This document shows, piece by piece, positions 42,935 to 54,460 of a stretch of 64,000 nucleotides of DNA. The stretch covers positions 310,001 to 374,000 of the forward strand of contig NZ_AUEK01000008.1 in NCBI RefSeq assembly GCF_000425945.1, in the 5' to 3' direction. This DNA is from Candidatus Solirubrobacter pratensis. GTDB taxonomy: Bacteria > Actinomycetota > Thermoleophilia > Solirubrobacterales > Solirubrobacteraceae. Numbering within the stretch: the first letter of the stretch is position 1; each line of letters starts with the position of its first letter. The translations under genes and the position numbers were made by a program. A model generated the notes under the pieces. That model was not told the origin of the DNA. It worked only from the letters and a program-made list of their open reading frames with translations, and searched no databases.

Positions 42935-42947
42935 GCTCCATTAACTC

Positions 42948-43940
<993 letters not shown>

Positions 43941-43956
43941 CGAGAATCGTGCGAGC

Positions 43957-43980
43957 GCAGTCCGTTCGCAGTCCGTTCGC
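43957..43980. repeat. Tandem 11-bp repeat in the mdh/M50 divergent promoter
   Basis: GCAGTCCGTTC occurs twice back to back. Two phased copies between divergent promoters could be regulator binding sites. Confidence 0.45.
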
Positions 43981-44007
43981 GAGGCTTGCCTGTCACCATC
44001 TGACGCG

Positions 44008-45168
44008 ATGCTCGGAGGAGGCTCATCGTTCACGCTGTTCCGGATCGCCGGGATACGCGTGGGCGTCAATGCCTCCTGGTTCCTGATCCTGTTCCTGTCG
44101 ATCGCGTGGCTGCAGGACAGCTTCCGCGACGACCTGGGATCCGACGGCAAGGGGTTCACCGCCGCCGTCGTCGCCGTGTTCCTGTTCTTCGGCTCGATCC
44201 TGCTGCACGAGCTGGGGCACGCGTTCGCCGCGCGCCGCGAGGGCATCGGCGTCGCCGGCGTCGACCTGTTCTTCTTCGGCGGCTTCATGCGCGCGACGCG
44301 CGACAGCGAGACGCCCGGCGAGGAGTTCCGCGTGGCCGCCGCCGGGCCCGCCGTGACGCTGCTGATCGCGCTCGTCTTCGCCGCCGTCGCGCTGGTGATG
44401 GAGGGCGGCGGCGAGGCCGTGGACGCCGTGACCCTCGAACCGGTGTCGGGGGCAACGATGGTCGAGGTGCTCGTCAGCTTCACCGTCACCATGAACGCGA
44501 TCCTGCTGCTCTTCAACCTCGTCCCGGCGTTCCCGCTCGACGGCGGCCGGATCGCCCGCGCCGCGGTCTGGAAGCTCACCGGCGACCGCCATCGCGCGAC
44601 GCGCTTCTCCGCCTTCCTGGGGCAGGCGTTCGCGGTCCTGCTGATCGGCTACGGCGCCTACGTCGGGTTCTCCAACGAGGACTGGGTGAGCGGCATCTGG
44701 TACTTCATCCTCGGCTGGATCCTCGGCAGCGCCGCGCGCCAGGCCGTCGTGCAGAGCACGTTCTCCACGCGCCTGGAGGGCGTCACGGCCGAGGACATCA
44801 TGGACGCCGAGCCGGTGACGATCCCCGCCTCGCTGCCGGTCGCGCGCGCCCACGAGGACTTCTTCCTGCGCTATCAGGGCTGGCCGTGGTTCGCCGTCGT
44901 CGAGCACGACGGGCGCTTCGCCGGCCTGGCGCACCGTGAAGCCGTCGAGCACGCGGCACTTTCAGGCGCCGCGTCGCTTCCCGTCCGCTCGGTCGTCACC
45001 GAGGGCGAGGAGGTCAGGACCGATACGCCGCTGGAGGCGCTGATCGGCAGCGAGCCGCTGCGCCGCCTGGGAGCGCTGATGGCGGTCGACGCGGACGGAC
45101 GGCTGCGCGGCGTCGTGACGCTCGAGCAGGTCTCGCGCGCGCTCCAGACGCGGCTCGCGCCCAGCTGA
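44008..45168 (+). CDS. Site-2 protease (M50) with CBS-domain C-terminus
   Basis: A 386-residue membrane metalloprotease of the Rip3/SpoIVFB-like group. The zinc motif [11 protein letters not shown] is in the first core helix, and the third ligand is in [12 protein letters not shown]. It has about five to six membrane helices and a C-terminal CBS pair ([20 protein letters not shown] and [20 protein letters not shown]). CBS domains sense adenine nucleotides. Such enzymes cleave membrane-bound anti-sigma factors or other single-pass proteins. ATG 44008 precedes the structured part. Confidence 0.9.
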   Translation: MLGGGSSFTLFRIAGIRVGVNASWFLILFLSIAWLQDSFRDDLGSDGKGFTAAVVAVFLFFGSILLHELGHAFAARREGIGVAGVDLFFFGGFMRATRDSETPGEEFRVAAAGPAVTLLIALVFAAVALVMEGGGEAVDAVTLEPVSGATMVEVLVSFTVTMNAILLLFNLVPAFPLDGGRIARAAVWKLTGDRHRATRFSAFLGQAFAVLLIGYGAYVGFSNEDWVSGIWYFILGWILGSAARQAVVQSTFSTRLEGVTAEDIMDAEPVTIPASLPVARAHEDFFLRYQGWPWFAVVEHDGRFAGLAHREAVEHAALSGAASLPVRSVVTEGEEVRTDTPLEALIGSEPLRRLGALMAVDADGRLRGVVTLEQVSRALQTRLAPS

Positions 45169-45172
45169 AAGC

Positions 45173-45178
45173 TATTGT
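45173..45178 (+). promoter_or_regulatory. -10 box of the sdh operon
   Basis: TATTGT lies 7 bases before ATG 45186, consistent with a leaderless sdhA transcript and favouring the ATG over GTG 45177. Confidence 0.5.
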
Positions 45179-45185
45179 GCGGCGC

Positions 45186-46874
45186 ATGCCCGCACACGAC
45201 GTCCTGATCATCGGCGCCGGTCTCGCCGGTCAGCGCGCCGCCTTGGCGGCGGCACGCACAGGGGCGACCGTGGCAATCATGAGCAAGGTCCATCCGGTCC
45301 GCTCGCACTCCAACGCGGCGGCCGGCGGCATCAACGCCGCGCTGAACCCCGACGACTCCTGGGAGTCCCACGCCTTCGACACCGTCAAGGGCTCGGACTA
45401 CCTGGGCGATCAGGACGCGATCGAGATCATGTGCCGCGAGGCCCCGAACGAGGTGCTCTGGCTCGAGCACTCGGGTGTGACCTTCCACCGCAGCCCAGAG
45501 GGCAAGCTCGGCACGCGCGCCTTCGGCGGCGCCTCCGCGGCGCGCACGTACTACGTGGCCGACATCACCGGCCAGGCGCTGCTGCACGTGCTCTACGAGC
45601 AGCTGATGAAGCACCACGAGCAGATCGACCGCTACGAGGAGTGGTTCGTCACCGGGCTCGTGCAGGACGACGACGGCGTCTGCTGCGGCGCGGTCGCGCG
45701 CAACATCCGCGACGGGTCGATGGAGCTGTTCGCGGCCAAGGGCGTGATCCTCGCCTCCGGCGGCGCCGGCCAGTGCTTCAAGCCGACCACCAACGCGCTC
45801 ATCTGCACCGGCGACGGCATCGCCCAGGCCTACCGGCTCGGCGCCCCGCTGATGGACATGGAGATGATCCAGTACCACCCGACGACGCTGGCGGGCAACG
45901 GGATCCTCATCACCGAGGGCGCGCGCGGCGAAGGCGCGCACCTCTACAACGCGGAGGGCGAGCGCTTCATGGAGAAGTACGCGCCCAACAAGATGGAGCT
46001 CGCCTCGCGCGACGTGGTCTCGCGCGCGGAGCAGACCGAGATCAACGAGGGCCGCGGCTTCCCCGACGGCACCGTCGCGCTCGACATCACCAAGGTGCCC
46101 CGCAAGCGCACGCTCGAGGCGCTGCGCGAGATCGTCAACATCGGCAAGGACTTCGCGGGCGTGGACATCACACGCGAGCCGATCCACATCCGCCCCGGCT
46201 GCCACTACATCATGGGCGGCGTCAAGACCGACGTCGACGGCGCGACCTCGATCCCCGGCCTCTACGCCGCCGGCGAGGTCGCCTGCGTGTCGGTCCACGG
46301 GGGCAACCGCCTGGGCGCGAACTCGCTGCTGGACACGCTGATCTTCGGCCGCCGCTCCGGCGAGCACGCCGCACGCCGCGCGCTGCAGATGAGCATGCCC
46401 AGGCCCAGCCGCGGCTCGCTGCACGCCGAGCAGGCGATGATCGACGAGATCGTGAAGCGCGAAGCCGGCGGCCGGCGCGTGTCGGAGATCAAGGACGAGC
46501 TCGGCACCCAGATGAACGAGAAGTGCGCCGTCTTCCGCACCCAGGAGGGGCTGACGGAGATGCACCAGATCATCCGGCGCCTGAAGGAGGAGGCCCAGGT
46601 CGCGGCGATCGACGACCGCGGCACGGTGTTCAACCAGGACGTGCTGGGCGCGATCGAGCTCAGCTACATGCTCGACGTCGCCGAGTGCATCGTCGTCGGC
46701 GCGCTGGAGCGCAAGGAGTCGCGCGGCGCCCAGTTCCGGCTGGACTTCCCGAAGCGCAACGACGATCAGTGGCTCAAGCACATCGACCTCTCGCTCAACG
46801 GCAGAGAGGCGCCGAAGGTCAGCTACTCGCCCGTGACCATCACCAAGTGGGAGCCGCAGGAGCGGACCTACTAG
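45186..46874 (+). CDS. sdhA: Succinate dehydrogenase/fumarate reductase flavoprotein subunit
   Basis: A 562-residue FAD protein. It has the dinucleotide motif [20 protein letters not shown], the covalent-FAD segment [20 protein letters not shown], and [20 protein letters not shown]. The capping-domain arginine region is [20 protein letters not shown], and it ends [18 protein letters not shown]. The homologues oxidise succinate or reduce fumarate with SdhB and a quinone-linked membrane part. It is followed by sdhB and a CCG-domain protein instead of SdhC/D, a type E arrangement. Confidence 0.95.
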   Translation: MPAHDVLIIGAGLAGQRAALAAARTGATVAIMSKVHPVRSHSNAAAGGINAALNPDDSWESHAFDTVKGSDYLGDQDAIEIMCREAPNEVLWLEHSGVTFHRSPEGKLGTRAFGGASAARTYYVADITGQALLHVLYEQLMKHHEQIDRYEEWFVTGLVQDDDGVCCGAVARNIRDGSMELFAAKGVILASGGAGQCFKPTTNALICTGDGIAQAYRLGAPLMDMEMIQYHPTTLAGNGILITEGARGEGAHLYNAEGERFMEKYAPNKMELASRDVVSRAEQTEINEGRGFPDGTVALDITKVPRKRTLEALREIVNIGKDFAGVDITREPIHIRPGCHYIMGGVKTDVDGATSIPGLYAAGEVACVSVHGGNRLGANSLLDTLIFGRRSGEHAARRALQMSMPRPSRGSLHAEQAMIDEIVKREAGGRRVSEIKDELGTQMNEKCAVFRTQEGLTEMHQIIRRLKEEAQVAAIDDRGTVFNQDVLGAIELSYMLDVAECIVVGALERKESRGAQFRLDFPKRNDDQWLKHIDLSLNGREAPKVSYSPVTITKWEPQERTY

Positions 46875-46890
46875 GGTTCGAGACGGTCAC

Positions 46891-48000
46891 ATGCCCGAGT
46901 ACACGCTCCGCATCCGCCGCTACACGCCGGAATCCGGCGAGGCCGCGCACTGGCAGGACTTCACCATCGACCTCGACGGTCACCGCTCGGTCCTGGACGG
47001 GATCCTGCAGGCCAAGGACCGCGAGGACGGCTCGATCGGCATCCGCTGCTCGTGTCGCGCCGCGATCTGCGGCTCCTGCGGCGTGCGCATCAACGGCAAG
47101 CCGAACCTCGCCTGCCACACGCACCTGGACAAGGCCTTCGAGGACGCCGACCGGGGGATCATCACGGTCGAGCCGATGGGCAACATGCCCGTCATCAAGG
47201 ACCTGATCGTCGACATGGACGCGGTCCACTGGAAGAAGATCCAGCGCGTCACCCCGTGGCTGATCCCCGAGGGGCCGCCGCCCGAGCGCGAGTACATCGT
47301 GCCCCCGGAGTCGATGATCGACGTCACGCAGACGATGGCGTGCATCCAGTGCGGCGCCTGCGTCTCGGACTGCCTGTCGATGGAGGTCGACCCGCTGTTC
47401 GTCGGCCCGGCCGCGCTCGCCAAGGCGTACCGCTTCGTCGGCGACCCGCGCGACGGCCAGCACTTCGAGCGGCTCAAGAACCTCTCCGAGGACGAGCACG
47501 GCATCTACGACTGCACGCACTGCTTCAACTGCATCGAGGCGTGCCCCAAGGGCGTCGCCCCGATGAGCCAGATCATGCGCCTGCGGCGCCTGTCGGGCAA
47601 GCAGAGCATCGAGGACCGCAACAACGGCCATCGCCATGAGATGGCCTTCGTCAAGAACATCGAGCGCAACGGCCTGCTGCACGAGGCGGACCTGCTGCCG
47701 GATTCCTACGGCGGCAAGTTCCATCCGCGCGCCGTGCCGGAGCTGATCGACTCGCTTCCCGTGATCCTGCGCGCCGTCGCGCGCCGCAAGGTGACCCCCG
47801 CCGGCGCGCTGCTGCACTCGCACAAGGCGCCGAAGGAGGTCAAGCGGATCTTCCGCCACGTGCACGACAAGGAAGCGTCGTACGAGCTGAACCTGTATGT
47901 GGTCGGCGTCGAGGACGAGCCGACGTCCGCCGCGGCGGACACGTCCCAGGCCGACGCCGCGGGCAGCCACCTGCCCCCCGAGAGGAGCCCTAACCGGTGA
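46891..48000 (+). CDS. sdhB: Succinate dehydrogenase iron-sulfur subunit with long C-terminal extension
   Basis: A 369-residue subunit. A 2Fe-2S domain ([20 protein letters not shown]) comes first. The C-terminal 4Fe-4S and 3Fe-4S ligands are [15 protein letters not shown] and [18 protein letters not shown]. The second motif has only CxxC...CxxC plus the extra CP. Residues after about 270 form an extra ~100-residue helical and charged tail ([18 protein letters not shown] onward) not present in normal ~240-residue SdhB. It may dock the CCG subunit encoded next. The start lies 16 bases after sdhA. Confidence 0.93.
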   Translation: MPEYTLRIRRYTPESGEAAHWQDFTIDLDGHRSVLDGILQAKDREDGSIGIRCSCRAAICGSCGVRINGKPNLACHTHLDKAFEDADRGIITVEPMGNMPVIKDLIVDMDAVHWKKIQRVTPWLIPEGPPPEREYIVPPESMIDVTQTMACIQCGACVSDCLSMEVDPLFVGPAALAKAYRFVGDPRDGQHFERLKNLSEDEHGIYDCTHCFNCIEACPKGVAPMSQIMRLRRLSGKQSIEDRNNGHRHEMAFVKNIERNGLLHEADLLPDSYGGKFHPRAVPELIDSLPVILRAVARRKVTPAGALLHSHKAPKEVKRIFRHVHDKEASYELNLYVVGVEDEPTSAAADTSQADAAGSHLPPERSPNR

Positions 48001-48905
48001 AGGTTGCTTACTGGCCCGGCTGCGTGAGCCGCGGCTTCACCCCGGAGCTGCACGGTTCGATGGCGAAGGTCGCCCCGCTGCTGGACATCGAGCTCGTCGA
48101 GCTCGACCGCGCCGCGTGCTGCGGCGCCGGCGTGATCGCCGAGCACGACCAGGAGCTCGCGGACACGCTGAACGCGCGCACCTTCGCGCTCGCGCAGAAG
48201 GAGATCGCCAACGGCGCGTCGATGATGATGAACATCTGCTCGACGTGCCAGGGCGCCCAGAGCGAGTGCCAGGAGCGACTGGACGCGAACACGCCGTATC
48301 GCGACCACGTGAACGCGACGCTGTCGGCCGAGGGGCTCACGTACGAGCGCGGGATCTCCAACAAGCACTTCCTCTGGCTGCTGGTCGAGGAGATCGGGCT
48401 CGACGTCGTCAAGTCCAAGGTCAAGCAGCCGCTGTCGAACCTGCGCGTGGGGCCGTTCTACGGCTGCTACATCGTGCGCCCGACCGACCGGCTGGGCATC
48501 GACCGCGAGCACCCGCGCGACACGTACCTGCAGCTGCTGATCGAGGCGCTCGGCGGCACGGTGGTCGACTATGCCGGCCAGTACAAGTGCTGCGGCTTCC
48601 CGATCATCACCATGAACAAGGAGAACTCGCTCAAGCAGGCGGGCCGCCACCTCGGTGACGCGATCGACGCGGAGGCCGACTGCCTCGTCACGCCCTGCCC
48701 GCTGTGCCACCTCAACCTGGACCTGCAGCAGCCGCTCGCCGAGCGCTACGCCGGCCGCGAGCTCGGCATGCCGGTGCTCCACCTGCCGCAGCTGCTCGGC
48801 CTCGCCCTGGGGCTCTCGCCCAAGGAGCTCGGGTTCGGCAAGCACGTCGTCAAGCCGACGTCGGTCATCGACTGGTCGACTTCGGTGGTCGCGAGCGCCG
48901 CGTAG
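47997..48905 (+). CDS. CCG-domain (HdrB-like) subunit of type E succinate dehydrogenase
   Basis: A 302-residue protein with two CCG cysteine-rich motifs. The N-terminal one is [12 protein letters not shown] with [10 protein letters not shown]; the C-terminal one is [20 protein letters not shown] with [15 protein letters not shown]. An opening [10 protein letters not shown] and mid-region [11 protein letters not shown] complete the HdrB pattern. Similar subunits (SdhE/MfrE) replace the membrane anchors of Sdh/Frd and pass electrons to a methylmenaquinone-like carrier. GTG 47997 overlaps the sdhB stop and has GAGAGGAG upstream. Confidence 0.9.
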   Translation: MKVAYWPGCVSRGFTPELHGSMAKVAPLLDIELVELDRAACCGAGVIAEHDQELADTLNARTFALAQKEIANGASMMMNICSTCQGAQSECQERLDANTPYRDHVNATLSAEGLTYERGISNKHFLWLLVEEIGLDVVKSKVKQPLSNLRVGPFYGCYIVRPTDRLGIDREHPRDTYLQLLIEALGGTVVDYAGQYKCCGFPIITMNKENSLKQAGRHLGDAIDAEADCLVTPCPLCHLNLDLQQPLAERYAGRELGMPVLHLPQLLGLALGLSPKELGFGKHVVKPTSVIDWSTSVVASAA

Positions 48906-48960
48906 GCGCCCGCGATCACCTGGCGTACCCCGTTGGAAGCTCGGCCGCCTGAGTACCCGC

Positions 48961-49983
48961 TCAGGCGGCGGCCGGAACCTTGATCAGCCCGCGCTCGTGC
49001 AGGACCTCCGCGATCTGGATCGCGTTGGTCGCGGCGCCCTTGAGCAGGTTGTCGCTGACGACCCACAGCTGCAGCCCGCGCGGGTGCGTGGGATCGCGAC
49101 GCAGGCGGCCGACGAGGACCTCGTCGCGGCCGGCCGCGGCGAGCGCCGTCGGGTAGGCGTGCCGCGACGGGTCGTCGACGAGCTCGAGGCCCGGCATCCG
49201 CGCCAGCAGCGCGCGCGCCTCGTCGACGCTCAGGTCCTCGCGGGTCTCGAGCGAGACCGACTCCGAGTGCGAGTTGCGCACCGGCACGCGCGCGCAGGTG
49301 ACGGCGATCGCGAGCTCGTCGTCGCCGAGGATCTTGCGCGTCTCGAACATCATCTTGCGCTCTTCGTCGGTGTGGTCGTCGCCCTCGGCGAAGTTGCCCG
49401 CGCCGCCGAGCACGTTGAACGCGATGGGGTGCGGGTAGACGGTGGGCTCAGGCAGCGGCCGGCCGTCCAGCGCCGCGCGGGTCTGCGCCTCGAGCTCCTT
49501 GACGGCCTTGACTCCCGTGCCTGAGACCGACTGATACGTGGAGACGTTCAGGCGCGCGATGCCGGCCGCGTCGTGGATCGGCTTCAGCGCCACCATCAGC
49601 TGCATCGTCGAGCAGTTCGGGTTCGCGATCAGGCCCTTGTGGCGCTCGAGCGCGTCGGGGTTGACCTCGGCGACGACGAGCGGGACCTCGGGGTCGCGCC
49701 GCCACTTGGAGGAGTTGTCCACGACGACCGCGCCCGCCTCGACGAAGCGCGGCGCCCACTCGCCGGAGGTCGCGCCGCCCGCGGAGAAGATCGCGAGGTC
49801 GAAGCCCTGGATCGACTCGTCCGAGAGCGCGCGCACGGTCTCGCCGTCGAGCTCGCGGCCCGCGCTTCGCTCGGAGGCGAACGGGACGATCGCAGAGGCG
49901 GGGAAGCGGCGCTCGCGCAGCTTCGCGCGCATGACGGTCCCGACGGCGCCGGTGGCGCCGACGACGGCGACGCGGTAGCTCAC
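48961..49983 (-). CDS. asd: Aspartate-semialdehyde dehydrogenase
   Basis: A 340-residue enzyme reducing beta-aspartyl phosphate, in the lysine/threonine/methionine pathway. Motifs are the NADP loop [18 protein letters not shown], the catalytic cysteine in [16 protein letters not shown], and [16 protein letters not shown]. The substrate-binding arginine is in [15 protein letters not shown]. Start GTG 49983 overlaps the lysC stop by 4 bases. Length matches the family. Confidence 0.95.
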   Translation of the reverse strand: MSYRVAVVGATGAVGTVMRAKLRERRFPASAIVPFASERSAGRELDGETVRALSDESIQGFDLAIFSAGGATSGEWAPRFVEAGAVVVDNSSKWRRDPEVPLVVAEVNPDALERHKGLIANPNCSTMQLMVALKPIHDAAGIARLNVSTYQSVSGTGVKAVKELEAQTRAALDGRPLPEPTVYPHPIAFNVLGGAGNFAEGDDHTDEERKMMFETRKILGDDELAIAVTCARVPVRNSHSESVSLETREDLSVDEARALLARMPGLELVDDPSRHAYPTALAAAGRDEVLVGRLRRDPTHPRGLQLWVVSDNLLKGAATNAIQIAEVLHERGLIKVPAAA

Positions 49984-51314
49984 AGCGACGCTCCCCTGCT
50001 CCGCATGGCCGTGCCCCCCTCGGCGTCTTGTGTCGAACCGGTCGGCGTCGTCACGCGGCTTGTCCCAAAGGGATGCTCCGCCTCGATCTGGTCGGCGCCG
50101 AGCTCGAACGCCTCGTGCAGCGCGCGCACCGCGCGGTCCACCATGTCGGCGGTGACGACGCACGAGATCTTGATCGGCGAGGTGGAGATCATCTCGATGT
50201 TGATGCCCTGGTCGCCCAGCGTGGAGAACACCCGCGCGGCGACGCCCGGGTGCGACTTCATCCCGGCACCGACGACGGACACCTTGCCCATCTCGGGATC
50301 TTCGGCGACGGCCTTGATGCCGACCTGGGCGACCACCGGGTCCAGCGTCGCGCGGGCGACGCGCAGGTCCGAGCGCGGGACGGTGAAGGACATGTCGGCC
50401 GCCGCCCCTTCGGACTCCGGCTCGTTCTGGATGATCATGTCGACGTTCACGTTGGCGTCGGCGAGCGCGGTGAAGATGCGGCCGGCGACGCCCGGGTGGT
50501 CCGGTACGCCGAGCAGCGTGATCCGGGCTTCGTCGCGCGAGTGCGTGACGGCGGTGATCAGGGGGCGTTCCATCGTCTCCTCTTCTCCGACGACGAATGT
50601 GCCGGGTGATTCCGTGAACGACGAGCGGCAGTGGATCCGGATTCCGTGGTTGCGGGCGTACTCGACGCTGCGCAGCTGCAGCACGCCGGCGCCGGACGCC
50701 GACATCTCGAGCATCTCCTCGAACGAGACCACGGGAAGCTTGCGGGCGTCCGGGACGATCCGCGGGTCCGCGCTGAAGACGCCGGCGACGTCGGTGTAGA
50801 TCTCGCACACCTCGGCGTCGATCGCGGCGGCGAGGGCGACGGCGGTCGTGTCGCTGCCCCCGCGGCCGAGCGTCGTGACGTCCTTGGAGGTGGAGACGCC
50901 CTGGAAGCCGGCGACGAGGACGATCAGGTCGTCGTAGAGCGCGTCGCGGATGCGGTCGGCGCGGACGTCGAGGATCCGCGCCTTCGTGTGCGACGTGTCG
51001 GTGACGATGCCCGCCTGCGAGCCCGTGAGGCTGATCGCGCGGTGTCCGAGGTCGTTGATCGCCATCGCGCACAGCGCGCAGCTGATGCGCTCGCCCGTGG
51101 AGAGGAGCATGTCCATCTCGCGCGGGTCGGGGGCGGTCGACACCTCCTCGGCCATGGCGATCAGCTCGTCGGTCGTCTTCCCGCGCGCCGAGAGGACCGC
51201 GACGACCCGGCGGCCCTGCTCGCGCGCGGCGACGATGCGCCGCGCGGCGCGCTTGATGCGCTCGGCATCCCCGACGGACGTGCCGCCGAACTTCATCACC
51301 ACGGTCCCGGACAC
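49980..51314 (-). CDS. lysC: Aspartate kinase
   Basis: A 444-residue kinase catalysing the first step of the aspartate pathway. It begins [20 protein letters not shown] and has catalytic and regulatory motifs ([38 protein letters not shown]). A C-terminal ACT-domain pair follows ([34 protein letters not shown]). It is longer by about 25 residues than usual because of a hydrophilic tail ([17 protein letters not shown]). TAGACT 7 bases before GTG 51314 argues for a leaderless message. It is coupled to asd. Confidence 0.95.
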   Translation of the reverse strand: MSGTVVMKFGGTSVGDAERIKRAARRIVAAREQGRRVVAVLSARGKTTDELIAMAEEVSTAPDPREMDMLLSTGERISCALCAMAINDLGHRAISLTGSQAGIVTDTSHTKARILDVRADRIRDALYDDLIVLVAGFQGVSTSKDVTTLGRGGSDTTAVALAAAIDAEVCEIYTDVAGVFSADPRIVPDARKLPVVSFEEMLEMSASGAGVLQLRSVEYARNHGIRIHCRSSFTESPGTFVVGEEETMERPLITAVTHSRDEARITLLGVPDHPGVAGRIFTALADANVNVDMIIQNEPESEGAAADMSFTVPRSDLRVARATLDPVVAQVGIKAVAEDPEMGKVSVVGAGMKSHPGVAARVFSTLGDQGINIEMISTSPIKISCVVTADMVDRAVRALHEAFELGADQIEAEHPFGTSRVTTPTGSTQDAEGGTAMRSRGASL

Positions 51315-51321
51315 CCGTCGC

Positions 51322-51327
51322 AGTCTA
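51322..51327 (-). promoter_or_regulatory. -10 box of the lysC-asd operon
   Basis: The minus-strand TAGACT is 7 bases before GTG 51314, the clearest leaderless arrangement in the window. Confidence 0.5.
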
Positions 51328-51476
51328 GGGAAGCCTCAGATCGTCTCCCGCGCCGCGCCGTGCGACCGCCTGTCCGCGGCGATGTACGTGCGCGGACCTG
51401 GACGAGTGGACGAGTTGCCGCCGAACCGGTTCAAGTCCACCATGCGATCGCACGGGTACGGCCGCAGGAGGCGGGA
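51328..51476. other. Divergent intergenic region between lysC and a secreted-protein gene
   Basis: No gene seen. It includes the perfect palindrome GAACCGGTTC at 51423-51432 and a TGGACGAG tandem duplicate near 51400. The rightward gene has AGGAGG just before its GTG. Confidence 0.45.
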
Positions 51477-52433
51477 GTGGCTTCGTTGTTGAAGAGGATC
51501 GGCGGACGCCGGACGGTCGTGGGAGGGTTGCTCGCGGCCGGCGCCGTGCTCGGCGCGAGCGCCGTCGTAGAGGGAGCGGACGGGCTTCGCGTCACGCGCG
51601 AGCCGTCGGTAGAAGGCAACCTCAAGGTGGGGCAGACGGTGACCGCGGGCGGCTACGGCTGGGACGGTCCGCCGGGCACCTCGATCGGCTTCCAGTGGCT
51701 GCGCTGCCCGGACGCCGCCGACGTCTACAGCTGCTCGCTCGTCGGCGGGGCGACCGGGCAGTCCTACCGGCTCGTGCAGGACGACGTGAGCAGGCGCATG
51801 CGGGTCGCGCTGATCGTCCGCCGCAACAAGGACTTCGCCTACGGGATCTCGGACGCGTCGGCCCCGGTCGCGGCCGCCGGCGCCGGCCCGACACCGGCGC
51901 CCACGCCGCGCTGGACGCCGACGCCGCGGCCCACGGCGACCCCGCGGCCGACCGTGACGCCGGCACCGACGGTCGCCCCGGTCGCGACCCCGGCGCCCGC
52001 CCCCGCCTTCGACGTCGCCCCGGCTCCCACGCCGGTCCCTACGTCCGGCCAGGTGCTGCACCAGACGGCCACGAGCAAGAAGGCGAAGATGCTCAAGCCG
52101 TTTCCGACCGTGCGCGTACGGGGGCGGCTCACGGCGAGCGGCGCGAACGTGACGCTGCTGACGGTGAGCGCGCCCAAGGGCGTGCGGATCACGGCCACCT
52201 GCGCGGGCTCGGGCTGCCCGGCGCGCAAGCTCGCCCGCAGCGCCAAGGTGACGCACCTGTCGACCTTCGAGCGGGTGATGCGCTCGGGCACGCGGCTGAC
52301 GATCAAGATCGCGCGCCCGGGATACATCGCCAAGGTCACCGTGCTGCGATTCCGCCGCGGCGCCGCGCCCACGCGCTCGGACGGCTGCCTGTATCCCGGC
52401 CACCGGAAGACCCAGCGGTGCCCGGCGGGCTGA
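51477..52433 (+). CDS. Secreted Pro/Thr-linker protein, unknown function
   Basis: A 318-residue exported protein. A signal-type N-terminus (SLLKRIGGRRTVVGGLLAAG) is followed by one Ig-like domain (VGQTVTAGGYGWDGPPGTSI with a C-C pair). A Pro/Thr linker (TPTPRPTATPRPTVTPAP) and a C-terminal beta-rich part with C-A-G-S-G-C (VRITATCAGSGCPARKLA) come next. Domains of this kind are frequent in surface proteins of Solirubrobacterales-like actinobacteria. No catalytic motif is seen. GTG 51477 is supported by GCAGGAGGCGGGA. Confidence 0.75.
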   Translation: MASLLKRIGGRRTVVGGLLAAGAVLGASAVVEGADGLRVTREPSVEGNLKVGQTVTAGGYGWDGPPGTSIGFQWLRCPDAADVYSCSLVGGATGQSYRLVQDDVSRRMRVALIVRRNKDFAYGISDASAPVAAAGAGPTPAPTPRWTPTPRPTATPRPTVTPAPTVAPVATPAPAPAFDVAPAPTPVPTSGQVLHQTATSKKAKMLKPFPTVRVRGRLTASGANVTLLTVSAPKGVRITATCAGSGCPARKLARSAKVTHLSTFERVMRSGTRLTIKIARPGYIAKVTVLRFRRGAAPTRSDGCLYPGHRKTQRCPAG

Positions 52434-52807
52434 GCCTCAAGATCACCGCCGTGGTGGCCGCGTTCGCGTTCGTCGGCGCGTTCCGCATCCATGCCGGCTC
52501 GGGCGGTGAGACCGCCGGAGCGGCGACGACGCTGTCACCGGCCGGCGCCGGTGCGCTCGCCGCGGACACCTCGACCGCGCCGGCACCGCGGGGGATCGCG
52601 GTGCCCGCGCTGAGTCGGGTCGCTGCGCTTCCCGCGCTGCATCGCGCGCCGGCGCGGCCGCACAGGCGCGCCAAGGCGCCCGTGAGGCATGTCGCGACCG
52701 CGACCGCGACGCCGACGCCGGCGGCCACGGTCGTCCGGACCGTGCCGACCGCGCCGCCGCGCCGGCCGCAGTCCTACGTCGGCAAGAGCTTCGACTCCGA
52801 GGGCTGA
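52418..52807 (+). CDS. Small membrane-anchored or secreted Ala/Thr-rich protein
   Basis: A 129-residue protein. A hydrophobic N-terminal segment (SLKITAVVAAFAFVGAFRI) can act as signal or anchor. The rest is Ala/Pro/Thr-rich and basic (APARPHRRAKAPVRHVATAT), ending PRRPQSYVGKSFDSEG. No family recognised. GTG 52418 overlaps the end of the previous gene by 16 bases and is tentative. Confidence 0.55.
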   Translation: MPGGLSLKITAVVAAFAFVGAFRIHAGSGGETAGAATTLSPAGAGALAADTSTAPAPRGIAVPALSRVAALPALHRAPARPHRRAKAPVRHVATATATPTPAATVVRTVPTAPPRRPQSYVGKSFDSEG

Positions 52808-52848
52808 GTGATGCCGGCCGTCGCACCCCCACCCGCGCCGTCCGCCTG

Positions 52849-53808
52849 ATGGAGATTCCGCGCGCCCTGCGCTCACGGCCCTACGGGCCGCCGCAGCTGC
52901 CCACCCCGGCCGCGCTCACGGCCGCCGCGGCGGTGGTGCTGATCGCCGCGCTCGGCGGCTGGGCGCTGGCCGCCGGCCTCACGTTCGAGCCGGCGGCGGC
53001 GCCTGAGGCGCGGCCCGCCGACGTGCGGCTGGGCTCGTCGCTCGCGCTCACGCTGCGCGCGGGCTGGAAGGCGGTCGAGAAGGTCCCGCGCGTGCCGGGA
53101 CTCGAGGGCCGGCAGGCGCGCGCGTTCGCGCCGGCCGACGGCGGCGCCGGGCGGATGGTGCTCGCCGTGCTGCCGGACGCGACCGGCGACACGCTCCCGA
53201 GCGAGACGGCCGCCGCGCTGCGCACGCCGCTCGGCCGGAGCGTGCAGCGGCTGACGATCGGCGGGCGCCGCGGCGCCGGCTACACCGCCCTGGCGATCAG
53301 GGACGTCGCGGGGATCGTCGACGTCTACGCCGTCCCGACCGTCGCGGGCGTGCTGGCCGTCGCGTGCGTCGCGCCGCTGGACGATCCGCTGCCCGTCGGC
53401 GCCTGCCCGGCCGACATCGTCGACGTCGCCGCCCGCAGGCCCCCGGCTCCGGATTCGCTCGCGCCGCTGCGCGCGAAGCTGCCGGCGGTGGTGGCCGGCC
53501 TCGACCGGGCCCGCCGCGCGGGCCGCCGCGACCTGCGCGCCGGCGCAACCTCGAAGGCTCAGGCCCGCGCCGCGGGGCGCCTGGCGGCCGCCTACCGCCA
53601 CGCCGCGAAGCGGGCCGCCGGGCTCGCACCCGACCTGGGCACGGCCGCCGCCCTTCCCGCCGCGTTCAGCGCCGCGGCCGCCGCCTACGGCGACCTGCGG
53701 ACGGCGGCGAGCCGGCACAGCCGGCCTGCATGGCGCCGCTCCCGCGTGAAGGTCGACGCGGCCGAGCGCGCGGCGGCGGCCCGCCTCGACGCGGTCCGCA
53801 CGGGCTAG
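52849..53808 (+). CDS. Single-pass membrane protein with extracytoplasmic helical domain, unknown function
   Basis: A 319-residue protein with one helix near residues 24-43 (ALTAAAAVVLIAALGGWALA) after a cytoplasmic Arg/Pro start. The outer part has two portions: a beta-type region (LGSSLALTLRAGWKAVEKVP through DVAGIVDVYAVPTVAGVLAV) and an Ala/Arg-rich C-terminal coiled helix bundle. I do not recognise the family. It may form an operon with the two preceding exported proteins. Its stop overlaps recR's on the other strand. Confidence 0.65.
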   Translation: MEIPRALRSRPYGPPQLPTPAALTAAAAVVLIAALGGWALAAGLTFEPAAAPEARPADVRLGSSLALTLRAGWKAVEKVPRVPGLEGRQARAFAPADGGAGRMVLAVLPDATGDTLPSETAAALRTPLGRSVQRLTIGGRRGAGYTALAIRDVAGIVDVYAVPTVAGVLAVACVAPLDDPLPVGACPADIVDVAARRPPAPDSLAPLRAKLPAVVAGLDRARRAGRRDLRAGATSKAQARAAGRLAAAYRHAAKRAAGLAPDLGTAAALPAAFSAAAAAYGDLRTAASRHSRPAWRRSRVKVDAAERAAAARLDAVRTG

Positions 53809-54410
53809 AGCGCGCGGCGGCCGGCGAACGCGCGGCCGAGCGTGACCTCGTCGGCGTACTCGAGGTCGCCGCCCACGGGCAGGCCGGAGGCCAGCCGGGT
53901 GACGGCGACCTGCGGGGCGCGCTCGTGCAGCGCGGCGGCGATGTGCAGGGCGGTCGCCTCGCCGGTCGTCGTCGGGTTCGTCGCCAGCACCACCTCGTGC
54001 ACGGAGTGGGTGGGATCGAGTACGCGGGCGTAGAGCTGCATCAGCCGCAGGTTCTCTGGCTCGACGCCGTCGATCGGCGAGAGCGCGCCGCCGAGCACGT
54101 GGTAGCGGCCGCGGAACTCGTGCGTGCGCTCGATCGGGATCACGTCGTTGGGCTCCTCGACCACGCACAGGACGCCGCCGTCGCGGCGCTCGTCGAGGCA
54201 GATCGCGCAGCGCGGGCCCTCGGCGAGGTTGAAGCAGATCTCGCAGAGCGTGATCTTCTCCTTGACGTCGCGGATCGCCTGCGCGAGCGCTTCAGCGTCC
54301 TCACCGGACGCGCGCAGGACGTGGAACGCGAGCCGCTGGGCCGTGCGGTTGCCGATCCCGGGGAGCTTCGACAGCTCGGTGACGAGCCGCTGGAGCGGCG
54401 GGGCGAGCAT
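53805..54410 (-). CDS. recR: Recombination mediator RecR
   Basis: A 201-residue protein that loads RecA with RecF/RecO. An N-terminal helix-hairpin-helix (LPGIGNRTAQRLAFHVL) precedes the zinc finger CEICFNLAEGPRCAIC and a Toprim domain (LCVVEEPNDVIPIERT and VVLATNPTTTGEATALHIA). Length is normal. The usual dnaX-ybaB-recR order is conserved here. Confidence 0.96.
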   Translation of the reverse strand: MLAPPLQRLVTELSKLPGIGNRTAQRLAFHVLRASGEDAEALAQAIRDVKEKITLCEICFNLAEGPRCAICLDERRDGGVLCVVEEPNDVIPIERTHEFRGRYHVLGGALSPIDGVEPENLRLMQLYARVLDPTHSVHEVVLATNPTTTGEATALHIAAALHERAPQVAVTRLASGLPVGGDLEYADEVTLGRAFAGRRAL

Positions 54411-54460
54411 CAGCCGCGACTCCGCCCGCGGTGCGGCGTGTCGACCCGCGCGCCGCCCAC

